DNA from: CAZSTA01 sp964609495 [NCBI: uncultured bacterium]
Lineage (GTDB): Bacteria; CAZSTA01
Assembly (NCBI GenBank): GCA_964609495.1
Contig: CAZSTA010000042.1
Span: 1 to 21,239 of the forward strand
Direction of reading: 5' to 3'
Length of the DNA: 21,239 nucleotides
A model generated the notes under the pieces. It made no database searches. It was not told where the DNA came from and saw only the letters and a list, made by a program, of their open reading frames with translations. The position numbers and the translations under genes are program-made. Below, in pieces: positions 1 to 5,529 of the stretch (position 1 is its first letter; every line of letters begins with the position of its first letter).

Positions 1-20
1 GGGGGTTAGGGGGAGGGTGG
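1..20. repeat. GC-rich palindrome family, copy cut by window edge
   Basis: The first 20 bases are G-rich and match the reverse complement of the left half of the palindrome at 5274-5324 (CACCCTCCCCTAACCCC on the other strand). The rest of the copy lies outside the window. The remainder of 21-178 holds one more decayed copy and no gene or clear promoter that I can support. Confidence 0.5.
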
Positions 21-106
21 TAATTAACAAGATTCCTTGATAGCCTTATTAATTCAGCAAAAACCAAAAGGGAGGGGAAATAAGAAGATCAGCCTTATCT
101 CAAGAA

Positions 107-130
107 ACCCTCTCCCTGGTGGGATAGAGT
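107..130. repeat. Decayed partial copy of GC-rich palindrome family
   Basis: CCCTCTCCC, a TGGT loop and GGGATAGAG form an imperfect inverted repeat. Its reverse complement resembles the core of the copy at 20116-20157, which also has the ACCA/TGGT loop. It lies 49 bases upstream of the TPR lipoprotein start. It is degenerate, so this is a low-confidence assignment. Confidence 0.35.
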
Positions 131-178
131 AATGTTATTGCCTATTCCTTCAGAGCGGGCAGATAGAAAGGTGGTATT

Positions 179-1507
179 GTGTTCGGTAGAAGAAGCTTCT
201 CTATCATAGTCATACTAATCTCTGCTTTTATGGTATCCTTGGCTGGTTGTCCTCCTAAACAGGTGAAGCCCTCCCTTGATGCTAAGAGGCATATTGAGCG
301 GGGGGATGTTTACGCTGAAGAGGGTAGAGCGACGGAAGCCTTCATGGAGTATAATAAAGCTTTAGAGATAGATCCTAAAAACGCTCGTGCCTATTATAGC
401 TTGGGCAAGTTATATTATGGGCAGGGTAATTATGAGGCAGCTATCGAAGCCTTACAAACATCCATCGAACTTGATCCAGAGTTAGCTTCTTCATACTACT
501 ATCTAGGACGTGCTTATGCTATTAAAGGAGAGAATGATAAGGCTATCGCTCAATTCGAGACTTATCTCGAGAAGGGGACTGATAAGGATATGCTGGCGAG
601 AACTGAGGAAGCCTTAATCCTTCTTAGAGGTGAACTCGAATCTCATATAAAGAGAGGGAAAAACTATGTCGAACAGGGGAGATTAGAGGAGGCCGCAAAT
701 GAGTATAGATCGGCCTTAGAAGTTGATCCTGATAATGCTGAGCTTCACTATTCATTAGGTGATATATACTATGATATGGGAGATATGAAATCCGCGGAGG
801 AGGAGTTCAAAGAAGCTATAGAGCTTGATAAAGATTATGCGGATGCTTATGCTTTCTTAGGATTGGTATATAGTAAGCAAGGCAAATTAAATGAGGCTAT
901 CGTTAAATACAAAGAGGCTTTAGATATCAATCCCAATTACACTTATTCTCACTTCGCTTTGGGGAATGCCTATCGAGATCAGGGCTATTTGAATAAGGCT
1001 ATTATGGAGTTTAAGAGGGCTTATGAATTAGATCCGACCTACGTTCCAGCTTACTATAACTTAGGCGATGTCTATTACAGGATGGGCAAGCTGGAGGAAG
1101 CTAGAGAGGAATTTGAAAAGGCTATCGAATTGAAGAATGACTACGTGGAAGCTCGTGCCTATTTAGGACTTGTATATCAGGATTTAGGGGAGATAGATAA
1201 AGCTATCGCTGAGTATCAGAGGGCAGTTGCCCTTAATCCCGATTATGTTTATGGTTATTATAAGCTAGGAGATATATATTACGAGTGGAATCAACTTGAT
1301 GAGGCGCTATACGAATATAAGAGAGCGCTCGAGATCGATCCTACTTATCCCTATCCTTACTATAAGTTAGGACTTGTTTACGAAATCAGAGGGGAGATAG
1401 ATAAGGCTATCGAGCAATTCGAGAATTACCTTATAGTATCCAAAGATGATTATTGGAAGAAGGAGGCTCAGGAGAAGATCATCCAGCTTAGAGCCTTAAA
1501 GGAATAG
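179..1507 (+). CDS. TPR-repeat lipoprotein
   Basis: Predicted envelope lipoprotein of 442 residues made almost entirely of tetratricopeptide repeats, so probably a protein-protein interaction scaffold. The N-terminus has two arginines, a hydrophobic stretch (about residues 8-20) and a lipobox Leu-Ala-Gly-Cys with the acylated Cys at residue 24. From residue 35 to about 430 there are roughly eleven 34-residue TPR units, most with the consensus Tyr-x-x-Leu-Gly, Ala near position 20 and a closing (I/L)-D-P. The start is GTG with a purine-rich AAAGGTGG about 5 bases upstream. No catalytic domain is visible. It lies 53 bases before a peptide-permease gene in the same direction and could be co-transcribed. 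In diderm bacteria such proteins often serve secretion, assembly or polysaccharide systems, but the partner cannot be read from this window. Confidence 0.85.
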   Translation: MFGRRSFSIIVILISAFMVSLAGCPPKQVKPSLDAKRHIERGDVYAEEGRATEAFMEYNKALEIDPKNARAYYSLGKLYYGQGNYEAAIEALQTSIELDPELASSYYYLGRAYAIKGENDKAIAQFETYLEKGTDKDMLARTEEALILLRGELESHIKRGKNYVEQGRLEEAANEYRSALEVDPDNAELHYSLGDIYYDMGDMKSAEEEFKEAIELDKDYADAYAFLGLVYSKQGKLNEAIVKYKEALDINPNYTYSHFALGNAYRDQGYLNKAIMEFKRAYELDPTYVPAYYNLGDVYYRMGKLEEAREEFEKAIELKNDYVEARAYLGLVYQDLGEIDKAIAEYQRAVALNPDYVYGYYKLGDIYYEWNQLDEALYEYKRALEIDPTYPYPYYKLGLVYEIRGEIDKAIEQFENYLIVSKDDYWKKEAQEKIIQLRALKE

Positions 1508-1560
1508 GGGGAGGCATAACCATACAGATGAATTCATATGACTGAGGAATAAGATAAATT

Positions 1561-2481
1561 ATGACCCGTTATATTATAGGTAGAATAATTTCTCTGCTGG
1601 GTTCTATTTTATTGGTGTCAATTATCGTATTCCTGATGATGCATTCTGTCCCTGGAGGACCCTTCGATGAATTGAAGATGCCTCTTTCCCCGGCGGCTAA
1701 AGCGAATATGATGAAACTATATGGCTTAGATAAGCCGTTATACTTGCAATACCTCAAATATATGTGGAGCGCTCTCCACTTCAATTTCGGGATACCTTAC
1801 CAGAGTCCTGGGGAGACGATAAAAGATCTTCTCGGTCGCACTTGGCCTATCAGCGCCTTACTGGGAGGGATTGGTCTATCCATAGCTTTCACGGTGGGCT
1901 TATCCTTAGGGATTATCTCCGCTATAAAGAGAAATAGCTGGATAGACTACTTCACCACTGCCTTAGCCACCTTCGGTCTTATTACTCCCACTTACGTAGT
2001 ATCAGTGGCTTTAATCCTGATCTTCGCTACGTGGTTGAAGTGGGCTCCTACTGGAGGTTGGGGAGGACCTAAAACCTGGATTATGCCTGCTATCGCCTAT
2101 TCCCTCGCTCCAACGGGGATCGTAGCTCGCTATACCCGCTCCAGTATGTTAGAAGTGCTGCGTCAAGATTATATTCGCACTGCTAGGGCTAAGGGATTAC
2201 ATAACTTCAAAGTGATTATGAAGCATGCCTTTCGCAACGCCCTTATCCCCTTAGTAACTATTATGATGCCCATGTTCACTGGAATAATGACCGGCTCTAT
2301 CTTCGTGGAGCAGATCTTCAGAGTGCCTGGGCTTGGGAAGTTCTTCGTCTCAAGTATCAGCGAACGGGATTATCCTATGGAGATGACCTTGGTTCTGCTA
2401 GTTGCGGTTTTAATGGGAATAACTTACCTTTTAACTGATCTAATCTATTGTTTAATCGATCCACGTATTCGTTTTGACTAG
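1561..2481 (+). CDS. Oligopeptide/dipeptide ABC transporter permease, DppB/OppB type
   Basis: Inner-membrane permease of 306 residues, the usual length for DppB/OppB proteins. It forms one half of the transmembrane channel of a peptide (or nickel/sugar) ABC importer. The N-terminal signal-anchor helix (about residues 9-28) is followed by the family-typical segment with PGGPF and the conserved YGLDKPLYLQY region. Five further hydrophobic helices follow. The EAA loop that docks on the ATPase is visible at about residues 200-225 (RTARAKGLHNFKVIMKHAFRN). The protein ends with the characteristic DPRIRF. GAGG at 1544-1547 is rather far from the ATG (13 bases), but an upstream in-frame ATG runs into a stop. 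The partner permease starts 27 bases downstream. Confidence 0.93.
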   Translation: MTRYIIGRIISLLGSILLVSIIVFLMMHSVPGGPFDELKMPLSPAAKANMMKLYGLDKPLYLQYLKYMWSALHFNFGIPYQSPGETIKDLLGRTWPISALLGGIGLSIAFTVGLSLGIISAIKRNSWIDYFTTALATFGLITPTYVVSVALILIFATWLKWAPTGGWGGPKTWIMPAIAYSLAPTGIVARYTRSSMLEVLRQDYIRTARAKGLHNFKVIMKHAFRNALIPLVTIMMPMFTGIMTGSIFVEQIFRVPGLGKFFVSSISERDYPMEMTLVLLVAVLMGITYLLTDLIYCLIDPRIRFD

Positions 2482-2508
2482 CATACTATCCAAGGGGTCG
2501 AACAAGTT

Positions 2509-3408
2509 ATGTATAATCAGCTCACTGGTCCTAAGGAACGATCATCTGAGGAACTGACTAAGCAGACGAACCTTTGGTTAGATGCGATCAAACGTTTTCG
2601 CCGCAATAAGCTTGCTATGTTTGGAGCTTTGATCGTCTTTCTTCTGGTTTTCGTAGCGATCTTCGCCCCTTGGATAACTCCAGCAGGATACGATGAGACG
2701 AAGTATCTTGAGGAAGCTTACGCCTTTCCCTCTATGAAACACCCCTTGGGAGTCGATCCTATAGGGCGAGACTATTTCAGCCGAATCGTCTATGGAGCGA
2801 GGATATCACTTATGGTGGGGTTTCTAGCTACCGGGATATCCTCCTTAGTCGGTATTCCTCTAGGAGCTTTGGCTGGCTATCTTGGAGGAAAGGCGGATTG
2901 GTTTATTATGCGTCTGATCGAGGTGATATCGGTTATTCCTCCTCTTCTCATAGCGATCCTCTTTATGACTATCCTAGGGAGTGGATTACAAAATGTCATC
3001 TTGGCGATAGTTATTACTGGTTGGATAAATGTCTGCCGTTTAGTACGAGGACAGATTTTCTCTCTCAAGGAGAGGGATTTTGTGATAGCGGCTAGAGGTT
3101 TAGGAGCTAAATCACGTCGCATTATTATTCAACATCTACTGCCTAATTCCTTAGGCCCGATCATCGTGAGTATGACCTTAGGCATCCCCACGGCGATAAT
3201 GATCGAGGCTGGACTTAGTTTCTTGGGATTGGGGGTTAATCCTCCAACTCCCAGTTGGGGACAGATGATAAACGATGGGCTGGGCTATATGCGCTTTTAT
3301 TGGCATCTTCCCCTCTTTCCCGCGATAATGGTGGCTCTCACTATGTTGGCTTTCTCCTTTGTGGGAGATGGATTGAGGGATGCGCTGGATCCAACGATGA
3401 AGATTTAG
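2509..3408 (+). CDS. Oligopeptide/dipeptide ABC transporter permease, DppC/OppC type
   Basis: Second permease of the same importer, 299 residues. It opens with a cytoplasmic tail and the OppC N-terminal motif (FRRNKLAMFGALIV at about residues 31-44). The periplasmic segment contains HPLGVDPIGRDYFSR, which is diagnostic of this family. The EAA loop lies at about residues 190-215 (AARGLGAKSRRIIIQHLLPN). The C-terminal part has the GLSFLGLGV and P-x-P-SWG motifs and ends in DGLRDALDP. An AAGGGG-type ribosome site lies about 12 bases before the ATG. No DppD/DppF ATPase follows; the solute-binding protein comes next. The ATPases must be encoded elsewhere if the importer works. Confidence 0.93.
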   Translation: MYNQLTGPKERSSEELTKQTNLWLDAIKRFRRNKLAMFGALIVFLLVFVAIFAPWITPAGYDETKYLEEAYAFPSMKHPLGVDPIGRDYFSRIVYGARISLMVGFLATGISSLVGIPLGALAGYLGGKADWFIMRLIEVISVIPPLLIAILFMTILGSGLQNVILAIVITGWINVCRLVRGQIFSLKERDFVIAARGLGAKSRRIIIQHLLPNSLGPIIVSMTLGIPTAIMIEAGLSFLGLGVNPPTPSWGQMINDGLGYMRFYWHLPLFPAIMVALTMLAFSFVGDGLRDALDPTMKI

Positions 3409-3457
3409 CGATTCAAAAGTTTTAGATATTACCCATAATCGTTAAAGGGAGGTGGTA

Positions 3458-3520
3458 GTGATAAGAATAGATGTTTTCGGTTGTTGGAGGTCCAGTAGTA
3501 ATATCAAAAATCAAATCTAA
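3458..3520 (+). CDS. Possible 20-residue small ORF between permease and binding protein
   Basis: A GTG at 3458 opens a 20-codon frame ending in TAA at 3520. It is preceded by a near-perfect Shine-Dalgarno GGGAGGTGG at 3447-3455, and it stops just before the AGGAGG at 3527-3532. The predicted peptide is basic and contains one Cys and one Trp. I recognise no family. It could be a leader peptide, a small membrane-independent protein, or chance. The good ribosome site is the only reason to list it. Confidence 0.2.
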   Translation: MIRIDVFGCWRSSSNIKNQI

Positions 3521-3573
3521 AATAGCAGGAGGTGAAACGCCTGGGGATTGGTTATTATCTCCAGGTAAAAAAA

Positions 3574-5220
3574 GTGAAACGAAAATTTATATTTATCAGT
3601 CTATTAGCAGCACTAGTTACCCTTGGTTCTATTACTGCTCAATCTGAAAAGCCGGAGGATGCTGCTCCTTATGATCAACAAGTCATTACCTCTATCGCTG
3701 GTGAAGGAATCTACCTCGACTGGTTGAAGAATGTATATAAGGCGGCACCTGGCGCAGATATGATCCAAGCGTCTTTGGTGAGAAGTAATGAGGATTTCAA
3801 TATGCTTCCCGAGGCGGCTGAGAGCTGGGAGGTATCGGAGGATGGATTAACTTGGACCTTCCATATCAGAAAGGGTATGGTCTGGTCCGATGGAGCTCCT
3901 CTCACCGCTCACGATTACGTTTACAGCTTCCGTCGGGCGGCTAATCCGGAGACTGGCTATGACTTTGGTTGGTTCTTCAGCTGGGGGGCTGGTATTAAGA
4001 ATTGGGGCAAGGTAGAAGGCGGCGAACTTCCCCTAGAGGATCTAGGAGTAGCCGCTCCTGATGATTATACCTTAACGGTAACTACCGAGACTCCTAAGCC
4101 CTTCCTACCAATGATTATGACCAACTCCTTCGTCGTTCCTAGGCAGGCAGTGGAGAAGTATGGTGATGATTGGGCTACCAAGGCTGAGACGATGATCTTC
4201 AGTGGTCCCTATATGGTCACGGAGTGGGTTAAGGGATCTCACATAACCTTTGAGGCTAATCCGACTTATAACGGACCGTTCAAGCCTCTTCTGGGGAAGC
4301 GCATTATAAAGCTTGGTGCTCCTGAGACTTGGTTCCCCGCTTACTTGAACGATGAGACAGATTATTGCGAATATCTGAGTAAAGGTGATCTGGCAATGGC
4401 TCAGAGGGATCCTGAACTCAAGGAGCAATTGCATACTTGGTTGAACTTCGTCACTTATTATCTGTGCTTCGATGATACCAAATCTCCTTTCAATGACCTC
4501 AAAGTTCGTCAAGCCTTCCGCCATGCTATTGACAGGGAACTGATGTGCAGAACTGTCCTTAAGGATATGGCTGAGCCTAACTATTCAATTCTCATGAGGG
4601 GTTTCCCAGCCTTTAATCCAGCGCTCAAGGAGATAGCTATGTTCGATCCTGATAAAGCTAAGAAGCTGTTGGCTGAAGCTGGATATCCTGACGGGAAGGG
4701 CTTCCCCAAGGTAGAGCTGTGGATTAGAGACGAGGCGAAGAGGATGGCTGTTCAGAAGCCAGGAGGCGAGTTCATCCAAGCTCAGCTTAAGGATAACTTG
4801 GGGATCGAGATCGAGGTCAAGATAATGGAGCGCAAGATCTTCATGGATGGTTTGAATAAGCACACTCAAAACTTCTTCCTGATCCCTTACGAGTTCGACT
4901 TCGTCGATCCCAGCAACTTCCTCGGTGTCTTTCTCGGTGGTGGTCGTCATACCTGGTCCAACGCTGAATATGACAGATTAGTGAGAGAGGCGGATGCGAT
5001 GATGGGTGATCAGGAGGCTCGCTTCAAGAAGTATCAGGAAGCGGAGAAGATCTTAGTAGAGGACGTTGGAGGAGTATTCCTCTGGAGTGATATCTTGTCT
5101 GCTATGTGGAAGCCTTATGTCAAGGGCAAATCTCTTGAACCTAACAAGCAAGGAGTTGTAGCCTGGAGATGGAATAGGATGGGCATAACTGACTTCACTA
5201 TCTATGTGGCTGAGCATTAA
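3574..5220 (+). CDS. Family 5 extracellular solute-binding protein (peptide/oligosaccharide ABC importer)
   Basis: Periplasmic binding protein of the OppA/DppA (SBP_bac_5) family, delivering ligand to the two permeases upstream. The body shows the family block DGLTWTFHIRKGMVWSDG followed by LTAHDYVYSFRRA. Later come the SGPYMVTEW, the FNDLKVRQAFRHAIDRE region, and DPDKAKKLLAEAGYPDG. Start choice: the frame opens at GTG 3532, but the AGGAGG at 3527-3532 overlaps that codon and cannot serve it. GTG at 3574 has AGGT seven bases upstream and gives a clean signal peptide (KRKF, then a hydrophobic core to about ITAQS). That yields 548 residues. A CTG at 3541 with ideal spacing from AGGAGG is another possibility. 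The signal peptide has no lipobox Cys, so it is probably soluble in the periplasm. Ligand is not predictable by eye. Confidence 0.9.
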   Translation: MKRKFIFISLLAALVTLGSITAQSEKPEDAAPYDQQVITSIAGEGIYLDWLKNVYKAAPGADMIQASLVRSNEDFNMLPEAAESWEVSEDGLTWTFHIRKGMVWSDGAPLTAHDYVYSFRRAANPETGYDFGWFFSWGAGIKNWGKVEGGELPLEDLGVAAPDDYTLTVTTETPKPFLPMIMTNSFVVPRQAVEKYGDDWATKAETMIFSGPYMVTEWVKGSHITFEANPTYNGPFKPLLGKRIIKLGAPETWFPAYLNDETDYCEYLSKGDLAMAQRDPELKEQLHTWLNFVTYYLCFDDTKSPFNDLKVRQAFRHAIDRELMCRTVLKDMAEPNYSILMRGFPAFNPALKEIAMFDPDKAKKLLAEAGYPDGKGFPKVELWIRDEAKRMAVQKPGGEFIQAQLKDNLGIEIEVKIMERKIFMDGLNKHTQNFFLIPYEFDFVDPSNFLGVFLGGGRHTWSNAEYDRLVREADAMMGDQEARFKKYQEAEKILVEDVGGVFLWSDILSAMWKPYVKGKSLEPNKQGVVAWRWNRMGITDFTIYVAEH

Positions 5221-5234
5221 TTCACTTGGGAGTG

Positions 5235-5270
5235 ATGGATCGCTGAGTGATAGGAAGCTCGGCGATCCAT
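5235..5270 (+). terminator. Strong hairpin after the binding-protein gene
   Basis: A 13-bp stem (ATGGATCGCTGAG pairing with CTCGGCGATCCAT, one G-U pair) with a 10-base loop begins 15 bases after the binding-protein stop. It is very stable but has no U-tract, so it may act as a 3' end-stabilising hairpin or a Rho-assisted terminator rather than a classical intrinsic one. Confidence 0.5.
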
Positions 5271-5273
5271 AAA

Positions 5274-5324
5274 TCACCCTCCCCTAACCCCTCCCATCGA
5301 GGGAGGGGGAATCAGAGCTTAAAC
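5274..5324 (+). repeat. GC-rich palindrome with conserved tail
   Basis: TCACCCTCCCCTAACCCC, a CCCATCGAGGG centre and GGGAGGGGGAATCA form an imperfect inverted repeat. It is followed by the tail CTTAAAC, matching the CTTGAAC tails of the copies at 5409-5476 and 21174-21239. This sits in the 309-base gap 5221-5529, which holds the upstream hairpin, this copy, a second copy, three scattered TAATCTCA octamers and a promoter, but no gene. Confidence 0.65.
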
Positions 5325-5408
5325 CTTCCCTCAAGGGAAAGGAAACAGGAAGGTAATCTCATCAAGAGAGAGGGAAACTAATCTCATTTAGAGAGCTATT
5401 TAACTATG

Positions 5409-5476
5409 TTCCCCCTCTCCCCTTGCGGGAGAGGGCTAGGGTGAGAGGGGGAATCATACTTGAACTCCCTAGCGAA
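5409..5476 (+). repeat. GC-rich palindrome with conserved tail, upstream of glyS
   Basis: Nested inverted repeats: CCCTCTCCCC with GGGAGAGGG inside, and TTCCCCCTCTC with GAGAGGGGGAA outside, containing the CTAGGGTGA motif. The AT-richer tail reads GGGGGAATCA, then CTTGAAC and CTAGCGAA (to 5476). The same tail, in the same orientation relative to the gene, precedes the aldolase gene at the other end of the window. Confidence 0.75.
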
Positions 5477-5487
5477 AAATATATGAT
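5460..5487 (+). promoter_or_regulatory. Candidate sigma70-type promoter for glyS
   Basis: TTGAAC at 5460-5465 (4 of 6 to the -35 consensus), a 16-base spacer and TATGAT at 5482-5487 (5 of 6 to the -10 consensus). Transcription would start near 5494, leaving a leader of about 36 bases before the glyS ATG, with AAGGTG at 5513-5518 as ribosome site. The -35 hexamer lies inside the conserved tail of the preceding palindrome, so the repeat may carry part of the promoter. Consensus match only. Confidence 0.45.
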
Positions 5488-5529
5488 AAGAGGGGATGTA
5501 ATCTCACTCGATAAGGTGATAATGGATAT

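Noticed and set aside
4105-4524. Open frame of 139 codons on the minus strand inside the binding-protein gene
   Set aside because: It is fully antisense to a well-supported gene, has no recognisable family motifs, and is explained by the codon pattern of the real gene. The same holds for antisense frames at 5469-5819, 14109-14480, 15496-15879 and 16128-16487.
5354-5506. TAATCTCA octamer seen three times in the gap before glyS
   Set aside because: Irregular spacing and short length; it may be remnants of repeats, but there is no pattern of an operator or CRISPR.
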